Shown one piece after another: positions 22,865-36,205 of a stretch of 64,000 nucleotides of DNA (the first letter of the stretch is position 1; each line of letters begins with the position of its first letter). The position numbers and the translations under genes are program-made. The notes beneath the pieces were generated by a model. It had not been told where the DNA came from. It did not search any database and saw only the letters and a program-made list of their open reading frames with translations. Location of the stretch: positions 992,001 to 1,056,000 of the forward strand of contig JAPEIS010000004.1 in the NCBI GenBank assembly GCA_029531795.1, written 5' to 3'. Source of the stretch: Sclerotinia nivalis. Lineage: Eukaryota; Ascomycota; Leotiomycetes; Helotiales; Sclerotiniaceae.

Positions 22865-24623
22865 CTAACCTCCCATTCGCCATTCCTCATCTTCCCATCC
22901 CCACAACCAAACCACCCCCCTCCCTACAGCCATCGCCCCCATCACGACACCCCTCAACCCCTTCCAAAGAACCCAACCTCCAATCCCCATCCCCACCACC
23001 GCCAAAACCAAGGCTTTCAAATTCCTCCTCTCAAAACCACTCCTCTGCTTCATCCCCACCACATACTCCCCAAGTTCCGTCTTCGTCTCAAATTTCGGAA
23101 CATACTGCAGCGCAAAATCCGTTTCGGTTGCTAATCCAATCGTCGGACTATGCATCACCATCGGCAAGACTCTTCTGAGGAATTTGATCTGTTTTCGATC
23201 TAGATATCCGATGCTTCTGTATACGTAACTTATTGTCATGTATAGTATACATTGGCCCGCTACGAGAGACCAGTAGTAAAGAGATGGGTTGCCGAGTCCG
23301 AGGGCATTTGATAGTTCGGTGCCGTTTAGCCAGCGGGCGTTGGCTTCTAGGAGGGAGCGGGAGGGGTAGGCGGGAGGTTGGTTTTGGAGGGAGAGGATTA
23401 TGTTGTTGGCGAGGATTATGGAGGTTGGGGAGGGTGATATTTCGGTTAGGAGGATGGATTCCATGATTTTTTTGCGGAGGCGGGAGAGGAGAAATATGTG
23501 GTGGGAGTGCCGAGGTAGTGAGCAACGAGACGCCAGAGAGCGATGTAGTCGGTTATTTCTTGGGGGCGGAGGAAGATCCCTTGTCGGGGAAAGGAGAGCC
23601 ATATCAGGGTTGTGGAGAAGGTGCCGATGGTTGCTATGCTATCGAGGTCATTGATTGGAATTCCGTATTCTTCGATGGAATAGTAAGAGGGTTTTTCTTT
23701 GGCTAGGGCGAGAATGCGGCGGCGGACAGCGGCGTGGAGGAGGCGGACTTTTATGGAGGATATGTGGCCGGTACCGCCGGGTTTGATGGCTTCGATGGAT
23801 TCGGTTACCTGGAGAATGTGTTGAGTTGTTTCAAACATTCTTCTTCTCGCTGACTATTGATTGATCAGGTTATTTTCGGGATCAGAGGATGTGCGTTGTT
23901 TGAGAAGATTGAGACTTGAAGCTGCTTCCCTTGAATGTATTCTTGTGAACAGCATTTTCCAACAGAACAAAGAAAACTTCTATGGGGTAATATGCAGGTT
24001 CAAGCCATGTACTTCTCACGACAACGATCTTACCTTTGTAGAAAAGCCACCAGTCCTAGCTAGAACCTCTGTAACTCTAGCTGCACCCATTCCCCCTAGC
24101 AACGATTGATATGCAAGCTGTTTGGCATATCAGTATCCCACATAGAATTGTGTGATATAGATGACATACACCAGTCAACGCAGCCCCTCCATATCTGTAA
24201 AAAACTTCTTGCCCTCTTCCAATCTGATCCCAGTCCTAAATATAGTTTGAGCAAAATCACCAGTATCAAGGTCACTAGACCACTCACAACCCAATCCAGT
24301 ATTGTATTAACCTCTTCCCATAATTCTCCCAGTTTTTCATCCTCAGAAGAATGATCTCTCAGCAAAGCGTACAAGTCTCTCTTGGGCTTTTCCTTGCCTT
24401 CCTTTTGATTCGGAAGTATACTTTGATTTCTTGGTAATTCCCCAGATGTGGGTGGCGATATTTTATCTAGACGAGTTAAACATTCTTCAGCCAGAACATC
24501 ATATGAAAATTTCATGGGACGCATTTGTTCTTCTGTAAGATGCTCAGGAGTCCATTGAAAGGTGTATCCCCAAGCGTTGCGAGTATTTTCATCATTTCGA
24601 CGGAAAGGATTTGGCCAAGCCAT
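22865..24623 (-). CDS. MpaB / DUF2236-family oxygenase-like protein, conserved frame broken at an A7 heptamer
   Basis: Family members are haem-dependent, membrane-associated oxygenases such as MpaB', which cleaves a prenyl chain; the substrate here is unknown. Exons in transcript order 24623-24288, 24235-24170, 24117-24034 and 23853-22865. Exons 1-3 give the N-terminal part (MRPMKFSYDVLAEECL, PKRDLYALLRD, RGQEVFYRYGGAALTG, YQSLLGGMGA). Exon 4 gives RVRLLHAAVRRRIL, YGIPINDLDSIATIGTF and WRLVAHYLGTP. At 23467-23473 the conserved reading moves to the -1 frame and continues with IMESILLTEISP, LENQ-like LQNQPPAYPSRS and RWLNGTELSNALGLG to a stop at 22865. The zero frame would stop at 23446 (297 residues); with a -1 shift the product is 491 residues, the family length. 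Could be one lost A, an assembly error, a young pseudogene or genuine recoding. Confidence 0.85.
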
Positions 24624-25180
24624 ATGAATAATGGTGATACTCGACGGAAGACAAACTAGAAGTCTATAGAAGTCGTTTGAACGAAAAGAAACAAAGCGAA
24701 AATTGTTCAAAATCTTATGAAGTGGAAATTAGATTTAAAGATAGATGCCTCCTGCCAATCAACCTACGTATAGAGGCATCATAGACTAACAAATACCTAG
24801 TACACTATGTAGATACTGGGTAGTATTTCCATGTTTGAGTTTTTGAGGTAGAGTGGTCCAAAGCAAGAAACCTTTTCCTGGAATATGAGCATGAATGAGG
24901 ATGGGATGAGATAACATGTAAAATAAGACGGATTTGGATAAATAGTATATCAGCAGCGAATATCAAAGTTTGTGATAATGAACAATTTACATTTACGTCC
25001 ATTCTCAAATAAGATCAAAGGTAAGAAAGAAAAAGTGAAGAAGGTTCAACATTTGCTACAACCCTGATAAGCAACTTGACCGATAAGAACCCCGGTCAAA
25101 TTCTTAGGCGAAGATTTTCTTTCCATCAAATGTTTCCCAGAGCCCATAAACTTATTTTTCATCCAAGAATATCAATAGAC
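24624..25180. other. Divergent intergenic region, MpaB-like / RRG9
   Basis: Promoters of both divergent genes must lie here. An in-frame ATG at 25130 could extend RRG9 by 17 residues. No recognisable motif or RNA gene was seen. Confidence 0.5.
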
Positions 25181-26275
25181 ATGTCTTGTTCTTGCACGAA
25201 AAGAACTCTTCTATTGTTTATACGAAATGTAGCCCAAGTTGAGCTAGCTGCATCGAGCACATCCACTTACCGACCACAAAGAACCAATTTTCGAAGGTTC
25301 AATGTTCCCTCACTTCCATCTCTCCATCCTTCGCACTCCAGAGCATATTCGTCAGCTTATTCATCTGAACCCATAAGAGATGCTGTTGAAGATGCGCCTA
25401 TCGAAAGTCAAGAAGAAACTCCTTCTGCGACGGAAGGGCACATAAATACTACACCCGACAGGATTGATGATATGGATGACTTGTTCATGGAAATTACACC
25501 CGAATCGTTAGATGCGCTTGCAGCGGAGACAAGATCCGAGTTAGCAAATTCGCAGTCAAGGGAATCAAAGGAATTGAAACAGCCATGGCAAGCAGAGAAA
25601 TCGAGGAAATCCATTGACCCGAAAGAGACAACGGAAGAGACATGGATCCAGAGTGAACCGATAGACATATTTTCAAAGCCGATGAAAAAGCCAAGATGGG
25701 ATAAATCCGTGGAGACAACGAGGTTCAGAAGCATCAAAATTGACAACGCAATGTCGTATTCCCCACAAGCCAGCACATCGAAGAGAAACATGGTGGGTGA
25801 TGATTGGACGCCACCCAAGCGTAAAACTTGGATGGAGCAAAAAGCAGCACTGAAGGAAAAATTCCCTGAAGGTTGGAAGCCGATGAAGAAATTATCGCCA
25901 GAAGCGCAGGCAGGTATCCGAGCACTACATGCTCAATATCCGGAGCAATATTCTACGCCTGCACTGGCCGATCGTTTTCAGGTGTCTCCTGAAGCGATTC
26001 GGAGAATCTTGAGAACCAATTGGGTACCAAGTCCAAAAGAAGAGGCAGACCGTGAGAGAAGATGGTTCCAAAGAGGAAAGAACGTATGGAGTAGATATGC
26101 TGAATTGGGAGTAAAGCCTCCCAAGAAATGGCGAGAGGAAGGTATAGGTAGGGGCAAACCGGAGTGGAAGAAGAGGGCAGCTCCTGTCCTTACGACTAGT
26201 CGACCTGGAACTTCTGAACCTCGAAGGCCAGACACGATTAGTCTCGACGATGAGATGGAAGATAGGATTTTTTGA
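25181..26275 (+). CDS. rrg9: Required for respiratory growth protein 9 (RRG9), mitochondrial
   Basis: Fungal mitochondrial protein needed to keep the mitochondrial genome and respiration; distantly related to animal neugrin. Single exon, 364 residues from the ATG at 25181, or 381 from the in-frame ATG at 25130. The first 60 residues are rich in Arg/Ser/Thr with few acids, consistent with a mitochondrial targeting peptide, followed by a long variable acidic/Ser-rich region. The conserved core is C-terminal (about 225-330): W-rich stretch PPKRKTWMEQKAALKEKFP, GWKPMKKLSPEAQAGIR, then a helix-turn-helix-like segment YSTPALADRFQVSPEAIRRI and WVPSPKEEADRERRWFQRG. I favour 25181 because the peptide after it looks like a complete targeting sequence, but the sequence does not decide. 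Confidence 0.92.
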   Translation: MSCSCTKRTLLLFIRNVAQVELAASSTSTYRPQRTNFRRFNVPSLPSLHPSHSRAYSSAYSSEPIRDAVEDAPIESQEETPSATEGHINTTPDRIDDMDDLFMEITPESLDALAAETRSELANSQSRESKELKQPWQAEKSRKSIDPKETTEETWIQSEPIDIFSKPMKKPRWDKSVETTRFRSIKIDNAMSYSPQASTSKRNMVGDDWTPPKRKTWMEQKAALKEKFPEGWKPMKKLSPEAQAGIRALHAQYPEQYSTPALADRFQVSPEAIRRILRTNWVPSPKEEADRERRWFQRGKNVWSRYAELGVKPPKKWREEGIGRGKPEWKKRAAPVLTTSRPGTSEPRRPDTISLDDEMEDRIF

Positions 26276-27401
26276 GCATGAATTGTCCTCGAATGTGTAT
26301 AATGTTAATGTAAGACTATGAGATGACCCCATGTACAGGAACGGGATTATGTATTGATCGGCGAATTTTTAATTGGCCTGCTGCCATCCTATTGATGTTG
26401 TATTCAGTATATCTGGGGATCGTATTACCCAATCATAAAGGTCGAGGGTCTTTGGAAGATATATATCAATCAAATAGAATGGGTGGTACTTAAATATGAC
26501 TACTCTTTTTACCTACCTTAAGTAGGTCGGTCACCTATGTTATCCATTGTAGAGTACGTCCCAAACTAATCAACTGTACTAAACATATGACATATGTACG
26601 GACTATGTATGAATGACATTGTTGATTGATCTCTGAATATAAAGTCTGATCAAAAACGAAAATCTGGAGAGCTATCGACATGAACAGCAACGTTCATTTC
26701 CCTTTTCAAACATTACAACTCCAGATCTGGAAGATTAATTTGTTGGCAATCAAACCTAAAATCTTCCAATAACGTTCTGGAAAAGTTTCAATTTGTTGTG
26801 GATTAGATCCCATTCCCGAGCCTTCCCCTGATTAAGATGCCCTTGTAAACAAGACAAGGGCAAGGTTAATCACAGACCTTCCTCTCACTTTTTTAATTGA
26901 ATCCCAGTTCATCGACACCGAATATTGAAGATCCCTAGCAATTTACTATTCTTTGTATATCACGATAGGATAGGGCAAAAAGATAGAGGAGAAGGTGGTT
27001 TTATCTGCCACTTTTATTTTTGATATTCTTAATTTCTGGTTTGTAGTTTCTGGTTTGTTTCCTCATCACTTCATCGTCATCAATATCGGGTCACCAATGT
27101 TTTGAGGGTCTCTCTTTTCTTTCTTCCTTTCTTCCCCTCCCTTCCCACTCTTTTTCTATGTATAATCGGTGAGTAAAGAAAATCACGATAGGAAAACTCA
27201 TCAAGCTAACTAACATCATTATAGTTTTGATTTTCCCATGTTCATTATACCCTATTTTCCTTCCGAGACGAACAAAAGTCAAACTCTTTTCCTAAATTAT
27301 AAAATATTTAAAGCACCAATCAACATCGTCAGGTAATAGTTGAAGGGTAGAGCTTCGACCCCTCCATTTAGGTTGTCCCAGTGTTTCATGGATAGTCAAT
27401 A
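26276..27401. other. Intergenic region, 1.1 kb
   Basis: Contains the RRG9 3' flank and the promoter and leader of the WD40 gene. A CT-rich tract lies at about 27110-27155. No coding segment, tRNA or repeat was recognised. Confidence 0.5.
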
Positions 27402-30400
27402 ATGGCTTCAACACCCATCAATTCAAGGACCTTCGCTGCGAACACAAGTCTCGGCTTGAAATCTAGTCCTTCTCCATTTCCACGAACCCCGCGACCCTCG
27501 AATAAGAACCGAAATCCCTACGAGTTAGGATTATCGTTGAAGAAAATAATTGGAACTACAGTATCTTCTCCACCATGCTTTGATTGTCTTCCTACATCTC
27601 GGATATTTGCGTATACAGCTGGAGCCGCAGTAGTGGTTGTTGATATTGATGATGAGGGAAAACACTCACAACGTTTCTTCCGGGCTTCTCCAACTGCAGT
27701 TGCCGCCAATGCAGGTAATGCAGGTTTGGGTGGACCCTCAACGCCAGCCAACAATGCCAACGATAGCAAAAACGGAAAAGGATTTCGAGATGCTGCAATT
27801 CCCTATGCACCATCCACCGCACATACGAGTTTAGAATCAGGTGACTCTTCATCAAAGACGTGGTCGAGCAGGGAAAGAATAAAAGCGGCTACTTGTGTAT
27901 CTATGAGTTCAGATGGTCGCTTCTTGGCTGTGGGCGAGGTAAGCAGGTCTGCATACAGATGTGTATAATGGCTGATGAAGACATAGACAGGGTACGCTCC
28001 TAGAGTTCTTATATTCTCTTTGCAGGACAATTCTTCAGATACACCTCTCGCCATCCTCACTGAGCATACCTTTGGCGTAGCCGCTATATCTTTCAGTCCA
28101 GATGGCAAATATTTGGCCAGCTTAGGTAATGTAAACGATGGATTCCTTCATGTATGGTCCATCAATCAAAAAGCTGGAACTGTAAAACTACATTCAAGCA
28201 ACAAATGTACTAGTTTCATCAAGCAAATGCTGTGGCTTGGAGGGAATGTAGTTACGGTGGGGACTCGTCATATAAAAGTTTGGAGGGTTGAAGATGGCCG
28301 ATGTCCCTCACCGAAACAAAAATTCGCCCTTGACGGCACACCCTTACCAATGCCAGTACAGCCAGCACTTAAAACTCTTACCGGTCGAAACTGTTTACTT
28401 GGACCACTAGGAGATGCGACTTTCACCTGTGTGGCTTCTTTCTCTGACCACAGGGCGATTGTCTGTTCAGAAAAAGGAGACGTTTGCCTCCTGGACAGCA
28501 CGGAAGGCCAAAAGCTAATAAAAGTTTTGAGCACCGGATTTCCCGTCACATGTGTTGCTATTGAAATGGAAACGCGACAAGTAAGGATAGGAGGTCGTAA
28601 TGGTAAAGTCAAAACGGCATCCTTAGACACCCTTCTGGCTCCGAGTACTCCTCCATTGTCACCCGTTTCGGTAGATGGATCTAACGACGAAGTTGACGCT
28701 GGCCATCTATGTGCTATGGGATACGCCGGAGGTAATTTTGTTACGATTGATTCTAGGCATACGATTGAGATCTGGGGCAAATACGACGACGACGCGGACC
28801 ATGGGTTTCAAAATACACTCCAACCTGCGCATGGCGATGCGGTAATGGGTGTCCAACTCTTACCCGGGAACAACCAAATGGGCGCCTCATTTCTCACTTG
28901 GTCTGTCAATGGTAGCCTTGCCTTCTGGGACTTGCATGGAAACAGCAGAGGGTCGATTACAATTGGCATTGATCAAGTATCCATGGATGAGGAAGCTTCC
29001 AATTCATGCCAGGTCGTAAGGACATCGAAGGAAGCTTTGTTCTTGGTTTCCGGAGACAAGTATGGGATATTGAAAATCCTAGACCCATCTACTGGTGCAT
29101 GTGCTTTTGAGACTCGTGCTCATTCTACCGAGATCCAAGATATTGCTATCTACGAGGACGATACATCAACCATGGTAGCTTCCTCTAGTCGGGACCGCAC
29201 CATTCAATTATTTCGTCGAGTCTTTAACAAGTGGGAATTAGTACAAACCTTAGACGAACATACTGCTGGCGTATGTGGTTTATTTTTCGCCGAGAATGGC
29301 GAGAAGCTCATATCTTGCGGTATGGACAGGACAATTCATATCAGGCAAATCGTAAAAAAAGGAGCAGCAGGAGGCGACGTGCTGGCTGCTGTACCAGTCC
29401 GTATCATCACCTTGAAAGCTGCTCCTGTTTCGATGACGCCTTGCCTCGGTACTCAAGTAGGTAATCTTGTGGTGTCTTTGTTGGATCGTACTGTAGCTAC
29501 CTATGAGATAGCTAGTGGCCGTCTTGTAAACTCATTTCGGGCCACGGACTATGATGGAGCAGACGCTGTCGCTCTAGACTCTCTTGCCATGGGTACACCT
29601 AGTACTCTCTCTGGACGACCTAGTACGATTCTTGCAGGTGTCTCCACTACCGACAAGTCTGTTCGTATTTATGACTGGAGTACTGGATCTTTCCTAGATC
29701 GAGAGTGGGGTCATAGTACTTCCGTCTCGGGCGTAGCGCTCCTAGAGAACACCGATTCATCATCTAGAATATTAATAAGCACAGGTCTAGATGGCACAAT
29801 TATGATGTGGGATATTGCTTCCAACACCACGGATCTTCATCCTCAACCCGAATCAAATGATGGCACTCGTGATGAAACACCACCAAAGGAATCAACAACG
29901 TCACGACAACCATTGAGAAAAGTCTTGCCAAAAGCTGAGCTTGCCGAGTTTCAACGGGCATCACCAATGACTGCACCTTCTGGACGGTCTTCACCCCCTA
30001 GAGTAGTTCGACGTAAGACTTCGAAGCACAGTTTAGCAAATCAAAATCCCACCTTATCAATTCCACCTGTACCGGCTATGCCAGCTAAACATTTTGCATC
30101 CGCTTCAGACGATTCAGGTCGTAGAACTTCTCCAAGGAACAGATCTCGCAGTCCAAGCAGTCCTCAAACGAGAGAGGTAAGACGTCCATCGACAGCATCT
30201 GTGGATGTACGTGGTCGCGGCAAAGGTTCTAGCAGTGGCATAAGTGAATTTGGATCACTTAGCATGGCGACGGAACAAGCTTGTCGAACACTTCGAGCGT
30301 ACCGGAGAAAGCTCTTATCTACTGAAACTTTCGACGAAGAATGCCTAAAGGAGCTAGATCAAGAATTGCGGCTCACTTCGGTAGCACTAGGGGACAAAAG

Positions 30401-30605
30401 TCAAAAGTCCAAATCCATTAGTGAGACAGTTCTAGCAGGACTACTTGACCAATACTCCGACAGACTCGTTTCCATGTTTGATGAGAAGTTGAGATTGAGC
30501 CAACTAGGGGCGGGCAGAATGGTCGAATCTCCCACTGAGATGGTCGAACGCCCAAGGACGGCTGATAGATCCAGCGAAGATGGAGAGTTCCTTGACTGCC
30601 ATTGA
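27402..30605 (+). CDS. Large WD40-repeat protein, MAPKBP1/WDR62-like
   Basis: Probable scaffold protein. Exons 27402-27938 and 27987-30605 join in phase 0 (48-nt intron) to 1051 residues. A short disordered N-terminus precedes LSLKKIIGTTVSS and DCLPTSRIFAYTAGAAVVVVD, which resemble the first blade of MAPKBP1/WDR62 proteins. WD40 units can be seen through about residue 800, for example GVAAISFSPDGKYLASLG, LHVWSINQ, GSLAFWDLHG, MVASSSRDRTIQLF, GEKLISCGMDRTIHI and ILISTGLDGTIMMWDI, enough for two propellers. The tail (about 810-1051) is Ser/Pro/Arg-rich with RSRSPSSP-like stretches and a helical segment near 930-1000 (ACRTLRAYRRKLL, DQYSDRLVSMFDEKLRL). Assignment to the MAPKBP1/WDR62 group rests on the N-terminal segment and the long two-propeller layout; other WD40 scaffolds are possible. 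Confidence 0.85.
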
Positions 30606-31412
30606 TTATATATTTCGTTTGTTTTATTGCATGGGGTTTACAGGTGTTTAGGATACCATACTCTCTTTAGAAATTGGCAGGTCGTTTGAAGATGGTTCCA
30701 TTTGCATGGGACTTGTCGTTTACATTGCATAAGATTCTAGTTTACTTTACGGCGTTTGCATAAGCTCGGAGGTCGGGCAGATATCAACATCGTGCATCGT
30801 TGAGGAGTTTGTTTTTAAAAAAAAAAAAGAAGGGCGGGTATTGATATAAGAATTGGGGAGGTATTAGGAGGCCGAAGCCTGGAAAGTCGGCCGTTTGGAG
30901 CAATTAAATGATGGCGTTGGAAGAAATATAACACAGACTACAAACAGTATTCTGCAAATTTTGCATCTCTCCCTCGTCGAGATGTGAATGATCAATGCAA
31001 ATGTATACTGCAAGCTTGACCGATTACCAAATCTACCAACCAGATATAACACTAACGGATGGCCTCATAATCACCCTGCAAATAGCCGTAGTTCACAAAC
31101 ACCTACATACTTAATAAAACTCTAATAGAAACTGCAAGATGATCAAGGATCTCAGCCTTATGCATCCCACGTGATCAAGATCCACGCTTAATTTTCCGTC
31201 GTGTTTACATGTGCAGCCTTCCGCGAAATTATTCTCAGGTTAGCATAACTTCATCTTCAAGATTTAAGAATAATTGATTTTGCGCCAATTACAATCAATC
31301 TCTTTCCAAGTCCGTGATACTTGAAAATATTTTTAATCTACGTATCTGATAACATATTTAAAGATTTGATAAGAAGATTACTCTCTGTTTTGACCACATA
31401 TAAATCACAAAT
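30606..31412. other. Intergenic region, 0.8 kb
   Basis: WD40 gene 3' flank and RVB1 promoter. It has an A12-type run near 30816-30828. Nothing else recognised. Confidence 0.5.
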
Positions 31413-32900
<1,488 letters not shown>

Positions 32901-33525
32901 ACAGTATCCGCTGCGGCTGATGCAGTTCATTGGCATGGTTACACCCACTGGGACAGGGGTTTATCAAAAAGCTACTCGCTTCGTTTGGCGTCTAAAGGGG
33001 GTTTTCTGTTTGCAGGTATTCATGGATTACGTAGCTAAACACTAATTGGGAATAAAATTCCTCCCAAATTGGAAGTAAACATTCCAGTACGATTTTATTT
33101 AGTAAGCAAGGTTATTTTACCAACGTTACCAAAGCGTTTTCTTACTTTTGATTTTTCATTTCTTGGGAATTACTGGGAGTGAATATTGGCAACGGAGTTC
33201 ACTCAAGACAAAGAAAAACGCATGCGAAACTGCAGCTGTGCAGTCTTCCCGAGACAACAAAGACACCAACATTTGCCATAATGCCTAGAATGCCTAGAAT
33301 GGACAGAATGACACAACCAGATTTTGAATGTGGATGAATTGAGATATTATAGAATTGTCCTTTTCTTTATGCATACAAAGCATTTCGTCACTATCAAGAA
33401 GGGCATTCTACCCTTCTTTTCTCTCTTCTTTATTTGCCTTTCTATCTATTATACTCTGGAGCTCCCACTTGATATTTACAATCAAAAACATCAACAAATT
33501 TTTTATTTCATATTGAAGCAACATA
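32901..33525. other. Intergenic region, 0.6 kb
   Basis: RVB1 3' flank followed by the HMG-box gene promoter. AT-rich; no further feature recognised. Confidence 0.5.
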
Positions 33526-35970
33526 ATGTCAATTATTTCAGGAGTACGCAGAACCAATGGTAATTTTGGTAGAGATGCGCCTCGATCGCCTGTTAGTATC
33601 TCAACAGATTCTAGCAGGAGGAATTCGTTGAGGCCAATTCTCCCAGACAAGCACTCAGAGCCTCCAACTCCAGTTTCACCTCCAACTTTTGACCGTTTGT
33701 CAAGGAAACGAGCAGCGTCACTCGATACTGAGAGCGCAAATCAACCACGAATCGGAGATCTCGCATTGAATAGTGCGAGCACAAGCAATAGTACCACCGG
33801 AGGACCTTCGCCAATTTCTGATACGGCCGTCACAGAACAAGTCTGCCTTTGTCAACCTGACCCAAAGATACCACGACCTCGAAACGGTGCGTGACTTAAA
33901 ACTTTTCTTTGACAATGATGATTGACAATAATCGTATGATTGGTTATTGAGAAGGGCTCCAGAAACCCTATGTTCACCCTAATCTTTGTTTATTGAGATG
34001 GCATCCTTTGTGTTTACTACAGAAGCTAACATCATCTCTTTATAGCATTTATCCTTTACCGTCAACATTATCAGGCACAAGTCGTCGCCCAGCATCCCGG
34101 TCTTGCAAATCCCGAAATATCAAAGATCATTGGCGAACAGTGGCGAGAGCAGGCTCCAAACGTAAAAGAGGAATGGAAAAGACTCGCTGAAGTAAATAAC
34201 ATAGTAATAGCCCGTGATCTTTGACCATGCTGATTTTATGATACCTAGGAAGAAAAACAACGTCATCAAAGACAATACCCCAATTATCGTTACCAGCCAC
34301 GAAGAGCTGGGAAAGCGGTCGGTAATCGTCCACCAGCTTCAATATCGGACGATCCTATTCGGTGTCCGAGATGTAACGGACGCTACATCTCAACGCCAAG
34401 TACACCACTGACACCATTTACGCCGGTATTTGGGGCTGCCGTTCCTCGTAACGATAGACTTCTCCCGTCCTTCATCGCGAATAACCAGTCCCAGCAGCAG
34501 CAGTCCCAACATTGTCAGTACCAATCCCAGCCCGGCGAGCTAGAGAGACAACGCTATCTCGCCCAAATGCCCGGAAGCGGTAGATTAGATTCGCCACGTA
34601 TAGGTCCACCTCCCCAACAAATGGTCAGACGACACCCATACCCTCAACCCCTCCATACCCATCATGAGCACGATCAAGATATCGAGATGCAATCTCCCTC
34701 CCCAGATTTCAAACGTCGACGCTTCACAAATGATCCGAGGGTCTACCCACAAGCATCTCCAATGACTTATTCTAGTCCCCATCAAAGCTTTATCCGCAAT
34801 CAACAAATCCCAATGTCCGCAGGCCCCTTCCGGAATCCTCCTCAACCTCTTCCATCTACAAGGCCTGGTGTAATGGGTCCGCCTCAATCGGCACCTATGC
34901 GAAGCACTCATATGCAACAGACCATGACACCCATTTACCGCAGCCGCACACCCACATTCGACGAATCCTTACGACTGCCTCCTCTACAAACCCAAATTCC
35001 TACTACAACCTCCACCTCCACCTCTACCCACCGTCCCACCGATCGCGATGTCCGTCACGAAAGCCGGGAATCCCAAGCTCGCAGTGTTGAAGCTATGGTG
35101 ATGACAATTCCGTATATGAATAAATTGACGGTGCTTTCGAAAATTTCCCCGCCGTTGGCAACGCCGGGCCCGACAAGCCCGGCACAGGATATTAGGGGTG
35201 CGGTGATTGCGGTTGAGGGGGTTGAAAAGGGATTGATTAAGGAGGTGGGACATTTTATTAGGGGACATTTAGAAAAGGACGCTAGTTGCGTGGTTCGGAC
35301 ATGGATCACGGAGTCAAGTGCTGCTCGGGATTCGAGAGAAATAGCGGCAGATGGCGACATGGATACTGAGATGCGGGACGTCTCGGCTGTAAAAGACAGT
35401 AGGCGGGAACAAGCAAGGGAAAAGGGAAAGGAAAAGGATCCAGAGAACATTGAGCATAGACATGAGATGATGATGGATATGAAAGATTTCAAACACAAAG
35501 AAGAATCTTCCGATCTGTTTGTCGATTATTTATCGACTATCTCTCAATGGCATCGCAATTCCTCTCAAATCACCAAGTTTATCACTACTATCCCTCCTTC
35601 CTCTCCTCGCAGAGATACTTCAATCACTTCCTCAACACCCCAATCTTCAGAAGCTTCCCAATCATCTACTCCTCACAAGAAAACACCTATAGCCCTCATA
35701 CCCCATGGTTACTCTCTCACATTGTCAGATTCGTTTTCGCTAAGGTTACCAATAAATGATTCTTATGCGCCAGTAGATCATTGGCAGTGGATGGCTACGC
35801 TGTGGCGAGGTATCATAGGTGCGGATCTTACGGTTTTTGTAAAGGGGGTAGGAAGGGAGGAAATGGATCGGTGTGGGGGTGTAGAGTGGATTGTTGGGGG
35901 AGGGGGAGGGGGATCGTGGTTAGAGTTTTGGTTTCGGAGAAGGGGGCGGGGAGGGGAGTTTGGGAGATAG
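33526..35970 (+). CDS. HMG-box transcription factor
   Basis: Sequence-specific HMG-box (SOX/MATA-type) DNA-binding protein, presumably nuclear. Exons 33526-33886, 34046-34191 and 34249-35970 give 742 residues. The box begins across intron 1 at PRPRNAFILYRQHYQ (about residue 118) and continues ISKIIGEQWREQAPNVKEEW and KRLAEEEKQRHQRQYPNYRY, ending near 187 with an Arg-rich patch. Downstream is a small CPRCNGRY Cys pair, Gln-rich and Pro/Ser-rich disordered segments, a bipartite Lys/Arg stretch (FKRRRF), and a conserved-looking domain about 410-700. It resembles fungal Ste11/Rox1-like HMG regulators; the exact ortholog is not clear. The frame stops at 35970 in a G-rich tract, while a neighbouring frame stays open to 36205 with coding-like composition, so the 3' end may be frame-broken. 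Confidence 0.85.
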
Positions 35971-36205
35971 TGTGGGCTTGAGGAAGGGGAGTGCGAGTAC
36001 GGTTGGGAGTGGTGGTGTGGAGAGGGAAAGGGAAAGGGAAAGGGAAAAGGAGATAAGTGGTGGAACTGGAACTGGAACTGGAACTGGAATCGGAAGGGAA
36101 AGAGAAAAAATTAAGGGCAAAATGGATGAGAAGACTAGGAGAAGATTAGGTTTTGAAGTTGGTGAATGGGTTAGGGGGATTGATGGGGGTTGGGGACGTT
36201 GCTGA
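35969..36205 (+). other. Possible out-of-frame C-terminal extension of the HMG-box gene
   Basis: Right after the HMG-box stop, the next frame is open to 36205. It encodes a Gly/Ser stretch, repeated ER pairs, GT repeats from a GGAACT tandem (36061-36090), then TRRRLGFEVGEWVRGID, which looks like a structured protein end rather than random sequence. The frame offset is one base within runs of G (about 35936-35958). It could be the true C-terminus behind a sequencing or biological frameshift, or chance openness of a purine-rich repeat. Confidence 0.35.
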
